DNA of 64,000 nt from Phlegmacium glaucopus. Lineage: Eukaryota > Basidiomycota > Agaricomycetes > Agaricales > Cortinariaceae. A program made the position numbers and the translations under genes. The stretch is taken from assembly GCA_015039465.1 (NCBI GenBank), contig MU130695.1:159603-223602 (forward strand), read 5' to 3'. Under the pieces are notes generated by a model, which did no database searches, was not told where the DNA came from, and saw only the letters and a program-made list of their open reading frames with translations. Shown piece by piece: positions 33,661 to 44,884 of the stretch (position 1 is the first letter of the stretch; the number at the start of each line of letters is the position of its first letter).

Positions 33661-33792
33661 CACATTGTTCTAGTTAGTATAAATACAGTAGAAAACTACA
33701 TAGGATACATTGATCCCTTTCCCCTGATATACTATAACCCCAATAGCCCCGAAATACTGTATTCTGAACCCACACCTTTTACCTATCTTACA

Positions 33793-34605
33793 CTTATAAA
33801 TGAGCTGAACATTACGCACCTTATACTGATAGAACCACATTCCTCCCAGCTTTCAATATATATATAAATCATGTGAATGCAGCATGTCTGGTGCATGTTC
33901 TTACTGTTAAGTTCAAGGACTCTATTCCGGAGTATCAGACAGAGTTTAATGGAATGGAACCACGGAACGGATAAGGACTTCAGCCTCAGCATATATGCTG
34001 TGCTACCCTAAATCTTCATGTCCTAATTTTGGAGTAGGAATGGAACAGAGTGGAACTGGAAGTCGCAGGGACTTAGAGGATGAACAAGAGGAGGAAACTA
34101 AGTTGATATTTGAACTGAGGAATACATACAAGCTTCCAGTACTTTAAATAATAAAAGGAATAGCAACTGAAATATAAAAGATAAATATAAAGTGCTGCAT
34201 TCTGCTCCCGGAAAGTCCCACATTCTTGGGTGAATAATCCATAGCAGGTGTGCTGACTGATATTGGGAAAGTAATGACAAAGAAATAGTTGTTATGGTGA
34301 AGGTGTGGTAATGGGTTTGGAGTAATGTCGGAAGAGCCAGAATGATACGGAGAAGTCTCGGAGTTGGACATAGGAAGAGTAGATCCGGATACAAGGGAAA
34401 GTACTGGAACAGAGTACGGACTACCGGAGGCAACTCCAACAGAGCTGGACCAGAGTCACGTATAATGGAATGTAACACTTACACATTTTATATGTTTTAA
34501 GTTTTGAAAAGGGCTTACATTCCCATGCTCATAGTATGGTTATATTCCCTAGTGGTGTAGCTTTCTATCAGTATAAGGTGTGTCATGTTCAGCTCATTTA
34601 TAAGC
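33793..34605. repeat. 42-bp inverted repeats around an LTR-like copy
   Basis: CTTATAAATGAGCTGAACAT at about 33793 is mirrored by ATGTTCAGCTCATTTATAAG at about 34584, and the match continues through CACCTTATACTGATAGAA. Between them, 33917-34476 is the short copy of the LTR-like repeat also seen at 28612-30417. A further inverted pair links about 30727-30777 with about 35186-35221 (ACTGTATATTCTGCACTATT), so this stretch may be the debris of a larger palindromic element. Confidence 0.55.
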
Positions 34606-34610
34606 ATAGG

Positions 34611-35177
34611 TAGTGCTTGAAAGTCTGGTTAGGTCCGGTTATTGGGTGCCCAGGGGCTTTAACCAAGAATGAGACTGGTTAGCCTTTGTTCCAGAACCAA
34701 AAATAACCTAACTGGACCACAACTAACCAGTTATAGTCAGTTATTTGCAGTTATTAACCAGTTAGGACCAAAAAACTAAAATTTGGCAAAACACAAGCAA
34801 ATATGTCCATATATGTATTGGTAAATATTATTCTCACTTATTTTAGCTTTAAAACGAGCCCAAGAACGCTGAATTTGGTGATGAATTGACATATTTATGA
34901 AAATAATCTTAAAAATCTACTATTTTGACTAATATTTAGAGATTTGACAATAACTCAGTCACATTTTGAGTGTTTTTGATGTTCTTAGGAAGGGGTAAAA
35001 TAGGGGCAGTTATAACCGGTTATAACTGGTTAGTTAACAGTTAGTTAACTGCAAAATAACTGGTTATTTTATTTTCAAAATTGACTAACCCTGACTGCAG
35101 TTTAGGTTAGCTTTGCAGTTAGGTCACAGTTAGGTCACAGTTATTTTTCAGTTAACTAACCTAACTTCCAAGCACTA
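34611..35177. mobile_element. hAT-like non-autonomous element (AACTGGTTA word)
   Basis: The left end TAGTGCTTGAAAGTCTGGTT and the right end AACCTAACTTCCAAGCACTA are inverted. The flanks AGCATAGG and AGCATAAC agree at 6 of 8 positions. The arms are runs of GGTTA/AACTGG words. It is related to 25618-27465 by its termini (TAGTGYTTGRAAGT). A second, broken copy is at 46652-47480. Confidence 0.75.
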
Positions 35178-35274
35178 AGCATAACTGTATATTCTGCACT
35201 ATTTTGCATATAACATGTATCAAAGGCCATAGATCTATGGCTGTGATATGGGTCAGTCAAATCAGAGGAATTTC

Positions 35275-35675
35275 TGTTACAACTTTGAATGGTTCAGAGG
35301 ATTCTGACCGTAAACAGTCATATAAGAAGAGTTTGTCAGTTTTGTGAGCTCCAAAGAATACCAAGAGAACATCTCGAGGAATTGTCTTTAGGAGTTTGAG
35401 AGAGATCAAGGAGTAAAGTAACCAGGTATGATTCTCAAGAACTAGCTAAGGAATACATGTAGTGTAAATACAGTATTTATAGTAAATAAGAGAGTTGTGC
35501 ATAAGGTGAGTCATCCACATGTAAGAAGTGTTGCATAGGTAAAAATATATGAAACAATGAAAAGAATGAGGTGAACATATGTAGATGGAAATGAAAAGGA
35601 AATGTAAAGTGCATGTAAGTAAAACAGTTATTGTGTTTGGTGGAGTTCAAGAAAGAAAAATGATTGTTTGTAACA
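35275..35675 (-). repeat. Gypsy 3' LTR
   Basis: 401 bp, TGTTACAACTTTG..GTTTGTAACA, directly repeated at 44885-45284. Because the genes run on -, this is the downstream LTR. It abuts the polypurine tract at 35676-35686. Confidence 0.93.
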
Positions 35676-35686
35676 TTACCCCTGTT
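35676..35686 (-). other. Polypurine tract
   Basis: On - the sequence next to the 3' LTR is AACAGGGGTAA, a purine run positioned where plus-strand DNA synthesis is primed in LTR elements. Confidence 0.7.
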
Positions 35687-35689
35687 TTA

Positions 35690-35935
35690 TGTTGATGACT
35701 CCAGGATCAACTCAGATTCAATGTCTATTTCTTCTCTCTCTCCAAGTGGGCAGTGACGCCATCCGTGACCTTCTTCTTGACAATTGTTATAGTGTCGGTA
35801 TTCATTTGGCAGTCGTTCATTTTGCAAGACAATGGGTTCTCCAGTGACAGATAGGAAACATTGTCAGGAAGAATGACCATCGATGTCGCAAATGGAACAG
35901 TGTCGTTGTTGTTGAGACAACACAACTGCTCAAGC
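35690..35935 (-). pseudogene. C-terminal coding remnant of the gypsy element
   Basis: An open stretch on - (LEQLCCLNNNDTVPFATSMV, then KKKVTDG) leads, after a frameshift near 35745, to EEIDIESELILESST and a stop just before the polypurine tract. It is the 3' end of the element's last reading frame. I cannot assign a domain. Confidence 0.5.
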
Positions 35936-36111
35936 TCTTGATCATTTCCCTTGTTTTTTTTTGTATAATACTCTTCCTTTAGCCTTGATACATCATATTA
36001 CTGTTGTACTTAGTATATAAACTCAGAAATAATTGCTAAAAATGAACCAGAATGATGCAAGTTCAATATAATATACATGCTCTCAAATATAAGTGATAAA
36101 TGCAATGTCTC

Positions 36112-39056
36112 TCAGTTGTCATCTTCCCAACCACTCTCATCCTCCTCCTCTGAATCATCACTACCTTCCTCTGTATCTGATTCGAGTAGCTATTTACCAT
36201 CTTCATACAAATCAATTGCATCAGATAATGCCTTCCGGATGTCAGCAACCTTGGTTGGCAGCTTGGCAGTCATCAAATTTGGAGCTCCAGCATTCTTGAA
36301 TACTTTCAATTGATCCTTTAGAAGTGTACCCTTGAGTGCTAAAGCCTTCACTTTGTCTAGAATGATGCCTGTTGCTGCAATCCGATCTGCTGTCTCCTTT
36401 GCCTTTTGTTCATGCTTCTCCTTTCATGCTGTCTTCTCTGCCTGACGCCTATCACAGTGTTCAACAATTTCCTTTCATCTTTGTTTCTCATCTCCTTTCT
36501 CCCTTCCAAGTTTGTGCAGATGTTGGTAGTCCACTGCCTCAGTGATTTTTGCAGCCATAAATGCTTGAGTGTTGTTGCGGAAAAACATTGCTAATGCATT
36601 GTGATTGAGCAATGTGAGCTGAGGTTGGTACAACATAAGATGCCTAAATGATCCAAGAGCACCTTCATTCACATCATTGGTGGCAGGCATCCATGCAAGC
36701 TCTTTCTCCTCAGTTGTAGCCTCATCAATAAGACCACCAGGGGCAAACTCAGAGGTGAAGCGTTCCCATGTTTCAGCAGCACCTTTAAAAAATACAAGAA
36801 GTAGATCTCGAAGATGTGGAAGGGTAGGTGAAAGTTCATGAATCTTCTTGACAACAGCAGGATTTTGCCACTCTTCTCCATCCAGTGTTGCAGATGAGCA
36901 TGATACATCATTGCCAAGAAGAATATCTGGATTACTGATAATCTTCTGCATATGTTCATAAACATGATGATGAAGAGGGCCAAGATCAAGCATATTCTGA
37001 TCTGTGTCATGAGATGTACAAATTGCCTTCATATATGGATATGAGATAGCCTCTGCATAGATTGCAAGGACAGCAAGCTCGGTTTTTGTAGAATCACATT
37101 GAAGGGCATTCATAAGATTCTGTTCCATGTGGTTGAGTTGGGAGTTTGTTTTATTGATGCGGAGATTATGGAGAAAGTCAATGAACTGTTGGGAATAAAG
37201 AATAAGAGCACCTGAAGAGCACCTGCTGCATCACAGTAGAATTGGAAACAATTATTGGAAGTGTCAGGAAATGTGAATAGTGTCCCAACATGTTCCCACC
37301 ACCAATAACGGAAGATGTCATGGTGTCCCTTCTTATCATCCTTGTGATTGAAAATTGCACCATGTGTTGACTGATTAAAAGCTCGCTCTTGTGCTGATGT
37401 TGGTATGTTACCTTGCTCAATTGCTGCAATTCGTTCTTGAACAACTGGATTATTGTCACGGTTGGCAAGAAGAACAGGGCCTTCCAATCCATTTTCCTTC
37501 CACCAGCCCATTATTGCAAGATACCCACCTCAGACAGTATTAAGGTCCTTATGGCAGCCACATCCAGCCCATATAAAGAGGCGGAGAAGGTGCTTCTCTT
37601 CATCTGATAGCTTTTCAAATGCCTCTTTCCCCAATTCTGAAACTGTCTTCTCCAGCATCAGTGCTTGTCTCTCTGCCTTTGCACCATCAGACAGTGCATC
37701 CCACTTCCGCTGGCTACCTACACTTTTGATCATTTCTGCCTCTGCCCTCTTGAACATTGCATCAATATCCTGCAAGGACATCTCCAACATTGCTTCCTCT
37801 CCAAGAGACTGATCAACTGCCCATGCTTTTAATTCTTCTAAAAGTCAGGCATCTTTCTTCTCCTTTGCACAATGATCACTGTGAATGCCCATGAGTTTGA
37901 TCAAAAGATCGACAAACTTGAGAAGGCTGCCCTGGCGCTTCCCAAATGGACTCTCATTATAGAGATCAATTACATCCTTCAAAATTTTATCCCAGTTCTT
38001 CACTGCCTCTTCACTGGAGCCATCACATGTTGATTGGATTCCAAAGAAGCAAGTTGCATGCTTCAAAGTATCGGAATCAGATGATGTATAGTCTTCAACA
38101 AGGAGATTAACATGTTGTGAAGTGTAGTTGATGCTTTGATGGCTAGTACCATCAGCACTGAATGTCATGCTCTTTGTATTTTTCATCTCATAACCAAGCT
38201 GAATTTTGGCAGCAAAATAGCCTTCATGAAGGATACGAGCAATAGGTGGACAGCTGATAGTGCCAACGGTCTCAATTCCAGCAGAGTGAAGAACTGCAAA
38301 AATGACTTGATTGATATATTTATAGGAGCAACCAGCTTTGACCAGAAGATGAACTACATTCCGAGTTTCCTCAGTGAAGACTCCCTTGTCCATCAAGTGG
38401 TGAACAGACTTTTCCTTTAGGAGTTTTGCTCTAACTGAGGCAATTGCATGTTCCTTGCCAGATTTTATTGAAGCAGAGTGCTTTCAAAGTGCAGTGATCT
38501 TCTTCTGCAAAGCCTTGCAATTGGATTGTGACTTTTCCAACTTTGACCGTGTCTTGTGGAGTTGTGAGGACCACTGTGTCATTGAATCAGATAATTCACC
38601 TTGGAGGTCCTCATTAGCCTCCATAAGTAAGGCAATAGCCTTTTCTGCATCCTTGGAATCCTTCAAAAGATGAGCAGAATCATTTGTCTCAGCCTTTTTA
38701 AGGATGGCAATCTGCTCTGTCAGCTGTGCAACTTTGTCTTGTCCACGTTTTGTGGTCTGACACTGCATACGGAGCTTATGATATGTATCTTTGTGCTTTG
38801 ACTCCCACATAGAGAGATCAGCTGCAAGCTGAGAGCACTTCTTATTGGACTTATCAAGCTCAACTTGCAATTGTTTGCACTCAGAGCTTTTCTGGATAAT
38901 CTCAAGCTCAAGCTCAGTAATACGCAATTTTGCAGACTGCAAGGAGCTCCAGAGATCATCCAGAGCAGATTCAGAAGATACTTGGGCTTGCTTTTCAACC
39001 TTAATTTCTCTGCCCTTTGCTAAATTCTCAGTTAGTGTTGCTCTATTTGGAGGCAT
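36112..39056 (-). pseudogene. Large protein of a multicopy mushroom family, candidate transposase, broken
   Basis: Apart from one 11-bp duplication, the frame runs through 978 codons with no intron. It starts MPPNRATLTENLAKGREIKV, then a coiled coil (to about 38490), then KAGCSYKYINQVIFAVLHSA, MTFSADGTSHQSINYTSQHV, LRLFIWAGCGCHKDLNTV, AIFNHKDDKKGHHDIFRYWW, LDLGPLHHHVYEHMQKII, WMPATNDVNEGALGSFRHLM, and an acidic end SGWEDDN. As I recall, proteins with HKDLN and NEGALG blocks occur in very many copies in agaricomycetes, without known function. Widely spaced D, D and E residues (SADGTS, KDDKKG, NEGALG) would fit an RNase-H-like transposase, which is inference. Six stops (38484, about 37842, 37530, and three near 36470, 36415 and 36190) and an 11-bp tandem duplication near 37206 break it. 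Confidence 0.75.
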
Positions 39057-40250
39057 GCTAAGAGATTTGGGGATGGGCCTGATTGGTTTAAAAGTTGTTA
39101 GATAGATCTATCAGCTTATAAAGAATTTATACTTAATAGTTATGCACTATTTCTAATTAAAAAACATAAACAACCTGAAATATGGAGCTTTTATTGTTTT
39201 ATTTAGTTAGCTATTCTTAAAAGAGTTTATTTAACTCATACCTGGTTGTTTTGGCAGTTTCTTAGCAAAAACTATGTAGAAATGGTGAAATATAGGGTGT
39301 TATGAGCTCCATAGTGGAGGTGTAGGTGTAAGAATGTGCATGCAGCAGCTGCATGGACTCCATGGGCTCATTTTGGCATGAGATCAGTGGCTGTGCCTGC
39401 CAAATATGGGTGCTAAATAGTGCTCAGGCTGTAACTTTGCAACAAGAGCACTTTGGGACTAGTTTTGCAGACCAAAATTGCTTTACATTTTCCTGGCAAG
39501 AGGGCTATAAGAGTAGAATTATTATTTTTTGTCATATAAGTACATAAACTGCATGTTTTACACACCTATCTTGTGATAGGGGGCATATTTTAAAAATTTG
39601 CTCTTATAGCTCGATTTATATTACAATTCTAAGCAGAAAGCATCCAAAAACAAAGCCAATACATGGAGTCCTTCATAAGATATGGCCCAAACACTTTGGA
39701 GGCTCATATTTGGCTGGTGTTTGCATGTGACTGCACATTTTCCAGACAAATATTGCACAATTAAACAAATGGCTCTTATAGGGCGATGTAAAATGATATT
39801 ATTGAGGTATATACAGTAGAATATTTAACAGTTCACTGTTGTAGCAAGTAGAAACTCAATGTCTCACAAAATGGGCAGTGTCACATCATGTCACATTGAT
39901 GTGACCTGTGTCACACTTATCAAGGATTGTTCATCCCCATTAATAGCAGCTCTCCTTATTGAGAAAACAGCAAAATTCTTTCCTGGATGCGGCGGTTAAA
40001 GATTTTCTAGCAAAATTCATGAATTCTAAGGGACTCCCAGGGCCTCCTGATGTGATTTAATCCAGATGGTCAATGCACCAGGATACACTAAAGGTGTCCT
40101 GAGAAAATAGGTGACACTCAAAACTTTATCTATGCTGTCCTAGGTTGTCCTGAGGTGTCCTTGGATAAGTGTGTAACACTCAAATTTTACCTGTGCTGCT
40201 CTAGGATGTCCTGGGATGTCCTGAGTAGTGATGTGATAGTAACAAATTAC
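39057..40250. mobile_element. Terminal region of the candidate element and a GTCCTGAG word repeat
   Basis: At 39841-39941 the sequence GTGTCACATCATGTCACATT.. leads to GTTCATCCCCA. This resembles the right end of the foldback at 30902-32424 and is a plausible terminus of the element carrying the 36112-39056 gene; the partner end is not visible. From about 40085 to 40235 there are repeats of the word GGATGTCCTGAG ending GTGATGTGATAGTAACA, probably one end of another word element. No gene. Confidence 0.45.
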
Positions 40251-40356
40251 CCAAGGCTACCTAGGGCCAAAATCATTTTTCCTGATGCTACCAGATTGAC
40301 AAATAAGGAATCTGGGAGCATTGTGATGTCTTCGTTGTCGTTATCGTCTTTGGGAC

Positions 40357-40909
40357 TAGGGTTACCAAAGTTCAGTTCAGGTTCAGGCTTTTAGAGATTT
40401 ACGGTTCATGCAGTTCGAACTGAACTGAACTGCTGAACCGTTAGGTCCCAGAAGGCCAGGCAATTCTCTTCTTTTGACTTAACATTGTATGGAAAGTGAT
40501 CCTTCAGTAATTTATGAACATTGGAATGGTTTGGCAGTCCTTTTGAGCATGAAATAATGGCTAAGGAAGGAGGTAATGGCCAGACTTGGTATGTGATGTT
40601 ATTATGTCAGCATAGATCAGTACTGCCTATTTAGGAAAATAAATATAAAACAATGGTTTTCTGTGTTCAAAAGGAGTTCTGAGATCATATATGAGTGGAA
40701 ATCAAGTGGCTAAGGGCTAAGGAAGGTCTTTGTACAATAAATTTTCAGAAAAAGGTAAAATTTCAGATTTTATAATGGTTCTTCAGTTCAGTTCAGTTCG
40801 AACCAGTTCTTAAATGGTTCAGTTCAGTTCAGGACCATATGCAAACAGTTCAGTTCAGTTCAGGCTGAGGAGGTGAAGAACTGAACTGAACTGAACTTTG
40901 GTAACCCTA
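40357..40909. mobile_element. hAT-like non-autonomous element (CAGTTCAGTT word)
   Basis: The ends TAGGGTTACCAAAGTTCAGT and ACTGAACTTTGGTAACCCTA are inverted. The identical octamers TTTGGGAC (40349-40356 and 40910-40917) flank the element. The arms consist of GTTCA repeats. Removing it and one octamer joins the gypsy RNase H reading frame cleanly (DTLS.. to DNEDITMLPDSLF). Confidence 0.92.
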
Positions 40910-42377
40910 TTTGGGACAGAAGTCAGGTCATCGGGATAAAGTGTCAGATTGGATCACCTTGTTTCTGGGTAAATGGGTAAATGGATGAGATTGACATTGA
41001 ATTTGGAAAGGAATAACAGCCATCAAGCTTGTCATCTGTTCAATTTCTGTGCTGTTTGGTAATAAGTCAAGTTTTTGTGATCAGAATAGACTGTAGTTGT
41101 GTGTTCGGATCCAAGGATATAATGTCTCCAGTCAGTTAAAGCTCATATGATTGCCAGGAGTTCACAATCATAGATTTCGTAGTTTCGTTCAGTTGGTGAA
41201 AAGCTTTTCAATAAGAAAGCCATGGGGTGTCGGTCTCTGTTCATGTCTGTCTGTGTAAGGACTGTGCCTGATGCATACTTCAAAGCATCAGATTCAATCT
41301 GGAAAGGTTGGGTTGGGTTGGGCATTCATAAGACTGGTTCTTTGGTAAAGTGTTGTTTCAGGAGTTCAAATGTTTCTTGGCATTTATCGGTCCATTCGAA
41401 GGGTGTATCTTTCTTCAGAAGATTATTCAACGGTTGGCATAAATCAGAGAAGTGTCAGATGAATTGTTGATAAAAGTTTCCAAATCCTAAGAAGGATCAT
41501 ACTTCTTTCACGGGTGTAGGGGTTGGCCAGTCTTGGATAGTTTTGAGTTTGGTTGGGTCCATAGAGATCTTGCCTTCTTCGATGATCATTCCTAGATATT
41601 CGACTTTCTTCTTATTGAATTCGCATTTCTTTGGTTTCAAATAGAGATTGTTTTCCCATAGACGTTGTAAGACTTTTTTTGTGATTTCTTCGAGATCCTT
41701 TTCATTCTTTGCAAAGATTAGGATGTTGTCCATGTATACAATGATATAGTTGCCTTCGATAAGATCTTCAAAAATAGAATCCATCATCGCTTGGAATGTT
41801 GCCAGTGAGTTACACATTCCAAAGAACATTACTGTCGGTTTGAATAATCCTCGATTTGTTTTGAACATGGCTTTCCATTTGTCTCCTTTAGCAATCCAGA
41901 CATTGTTGTAACCTCTGAGGACATCAAACTTGGTGAAACAAGTGGCGCCTTTGAGTTTGTCCATGATTTTGGTGATAAGTGGGAGTGGATAAGTGTTTTT
42001 AATTGTGTGATCGTTCAGGTATTGATAGTCTTGACAGGGTCAAAGTTTTCTGTCTTTCTTGGATACAAAAAAGAAAGGTGATGCCATCAGGGATTTTGAT
42101 TTTCAGATATATTTGCGATCGAGGTTTTCTTTGAGGAATTTGTCCAATTCAATTTGTTCTGCTGGTGTGAGGTTGTACGTTTTGAAAGATTTCAGTTCAA
42201 AGTTTGGTTTTATTTCAATCTTGTGGTCCCAGGGTCATGGTTCAGGAAATATGTCCACCTTTTTCTCATCAAATACATCTAAGAATTCATGATACTCGGG
42301 TGGTACAATTTCTTCAACAGGGATGTCAGGCTTTATGTCGTATTTCATAGCCAGATCTTGTGAAGCAGAGGTTTTTG

Positions 42378-42860
42378 GTGTACTTTACAGTCCCCCACGT
42401 TGTCCAGCCGGAGTCCGCCGGACTGCCAAAAGTCCGGCGGAAGTCCGGCGGACTCCACTAAAATTCTGGTAAAATTCCAGTGAGAGTCCGGTGAGAGTCC
42501 GGTGAAAGTAGAAAAATGCCTGGACTGTATGTCTGGTCACAGTCCGGCGGACTTTTGATGGAATTTAGGGTTATATTTAGATTTAGAGGTTAGGCTTAGG
42601 GTTATATTTAGATTTAGGGCTTAGGCTTAGGGCTTAGGATTAATATTTAGGGATGGGGATATTTTCTGTCCGCGCGGTAGCGCGTTCTTAGGTTAGGAGG
42701 GTTAGGAGGGGATACAGGCATATTTTGTACTTCCACCGGACTTCCGCCGGACTTCCACCGGACTCTCACCGGACTCTGACCGGACTTTTCTGGAGTCCGC
42801 CGGACTCCGGTCAGTCCGGCGGAATTCCGGCCGGACAATGTGGGGGAGTGTAAAGACCTC
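42378..42860. mobile_element. Word-repeat foldback element (GTCCGGCGGA word)
   Basis: Sister copy of 3418-3848, with octamers GGTTTTTG (42370-42377 and 42861-42868), the same ends (GTACTTTACAGTCCCCCACG and GTGGGGGAGTGTAAAGACCT) and a TTAGGG-like centre. It is longer by extra copies of the word and of GGGCTTAGG. It split the gypsy frame between protease and reverse transcriptase. Confidence 0.93.
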
Positions 42861-43713
42861 GGTTTTTGCATTGATCCAATATTTGTTGTCCATTTTGCCA
42901 GTAATAAAAGCGACGAGTACTGATATTTCATCATTGTTGGTGGGGTTCTGTGTTCAATTGAGATATTCTTCAATATTGTATTCTTCTTCAACAGTAGCAG
43001 GGGTAGAGGGTGTCCTAAAAATCGGTTTCCATGGTTGTTCTTCTTCCATTTGTTTATGTTTGCACCATGTAAGGGTTTCTTTCTTCCAATCAATTTCAGG
43101 GTTGTTTTCTTTGAGCCAGGTTGCTCCAAGAATAATCTTGTGTTTCCCTAATCCAGTGACTAAAAGTCGGTTCATCTTCTTTTGTCCAAGTACATTTATC
43201 TCAAGGTTTACATAATGTTTGATCGTGCCTTGCTTTTGAGAGTACCGTCAACGTTAAAAACTTTGATGGGAACATGTAAGGTTTTGATTGTAAATTTTTG
43301 TGTTCTCACAAAGTTTTGGTCAATGAATTTTCCATCTGCGCCAGAGTCAATAAAGGCTTGTTTGATGATTTCTGGATCTCCTTGCATTTTGCTTGTTATA
43401 GAAATAGGTATTTTCATTTGGTGTATGTTTCAAGGTACTAAGCAATTAGATATGGATAGTGTGGGAGAAACTGACATCGATTCAGATCTCTGCTTTAAAA
43501 ATCCTCATCTTCGACTTCAACTATCTTTTCATCTTCATTAATGCCAAGTTGGAGGTTGGCGAGTTTCTCGTGTTCATCTTGGCTCAGTCCTTTGATTAAG
43601 GAGTGGATATCTTTTACAGAGAGTTTCTTCTGCTGGTTCTGGTTGTTTTGGTTGTTGTTCAAGGATCCTTGGTTTTTGTTTCCTTGGTATCCTCCCTTCT
43701 TCTCTTTGCAATC

Positions 43714-44705
43714 TCATGATATGTGGCCAGGCTTGTTGCATTTAAAGCATAGGCCCTTGCACATGTATTCTCCTTGTTTCTCATAGCTCATTGCGTCAAT
43801 GTCCATAGCATCTGGGTTGTTCTGTCGAGAGGACCAGTTTTGTCCTTCATATTTCAGTTTCGCTTTGTTGTATTGTGGGGTTCTTCTCATTGATGGTTCT
43901 CCTAAGATTGCCATTGCCATCCTGTATTGTGAATCATATTGAATGGCTCTTTCGATCCATCCTTTGATTGTCTTGGGGACGGTTTTGGCAAGTACAATCT
44001 TTCTCATAAGAGATGGGTTCAAAACTTTTCAGTACATCTGAATCAAATGAATGTTGTCTGATGTTGTTTTGTCACCCAGTCCTGCTTGTGCTGCAAGGAA
44101 AGAGAATTCGGTGGAGATCTGTTCTGCTGACTTCTTTCCTTGTTTCAGGAGGGTAAGTTTGTGTAAAGAGTCTTGGACTTGGTTTGTTTCTTTGAAGTGG
44201 TCTTATTCACAACTTTTAAGACAGCGTCATAGGTTGGGAGTTTGAATTCTCCGGTTGTGGCATCAGTGATGCTGTTGAGCCACATTTCTTTCCATTGCCC
44301 TGCTTCTTTTTTGTTCATGAACAAGAGGACAAAGGCAATCCTTGATTCTTTGGTGTCATAAATCTTGTTGTTTACTGCAAGATAAATGTTACATTCTTGA
44401 AAGAATGTTTTGACTTTTTGTCTGTCTCCGTCAAAGGGTTTCAGTTTGTTGATGTTCAGTTCTCTAGTACCAGTGGTAGTAGTCATTGCAACGTCAGCGG
44501 TGGAAGGTGCCATCATTTTTGTTGTCTGGGTCAGATATGGATTAGTCCAGGGATCAGGTTCTGTTCGAGTTTTGGTTGGGTTGGTGAAAGATAAGAAAGA
44601 GTTTGATGTTTCTCGTGCCCAATCTAAAGGATTCTTTGATGCACTGACTGCTGCAAGTTGTTCATCAGTAAGTTTGGGTGTTCCACTTCTGGGAGTAGCA
44701 AACAT
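43714..44705 (-). pseudogene. Gypsy gag with zinc knuckle (broken)
   Basis: Starts MFATPRSGTPKLTDEQLAAV at 44705. The capsid-like part (INKLKPFDGDRQKVKTFFQE) is followed by a frameshift or indel near 44145. A second block is 44022-43714 (VLAKTVPKTIKGWIERAIQY), ending in the CCHC knuckle CFKCNKPGHIS, where the next codon is TGA in place of the usual Arg before DC. Encodes the nucleocapsid-like structural protein of the element. Confidence 0.85.
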
Positions 44706-44884
44706 GTCTTCGCTGTTGCTATCAATTGATCTAGAGTAAGACGTCTTTGCTCTGTACTCTTATACTGGCTCAGGTATTTCTCCTTTCACAGTATTCATTT
44801 GGTTTTGGTTTTGGTTGTCGGTTTCAGCTAAGTATAGCTAATGCTTCTAAGAAGAGTGTATAGAAATACAGTAGCTAGTTCTTT

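Larger units (their letters stand above)
40250..43417 (-). pseudogene. Gypsy pol: protease, reverse transcriptase, RNase H (broken)
   Basis: Protease is at 43417-42954: FIDSGADGKFID holds the catalytic DSG, and the region ends ILGATWLKENNPEIDW. Reverse transcriptase is at about 42290-41497, with [31 protein letters not shown] and YMDNILIFA, where the usual YMDD has become YMDN. RNase H is at 41325-40918 (ALKYASGTVL, NYEIYDCELLAII, NKVIQSDTLS), continuing at 40356 with LPDSLFVNLVASGKMILA. Stops at about 42045, 42237, 41489 and 41453 all read TGA at positions where Arg is usual. Two mobile elements interrupt the frame. Confidence 0.88.

Noticed and set aside
39066..39080. TGGGGATGGGCC as an element terminus
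   Set aside because: It resembles the proposed end motif but sits 10 bp from the start codon of the pseudogene with no partner or target duplication.
42590..42660. Internal telomere
   Set aside because: The TTAGGG-like run is irregular, short and located at the centre of a transposable element, and sister elements have the same centre.
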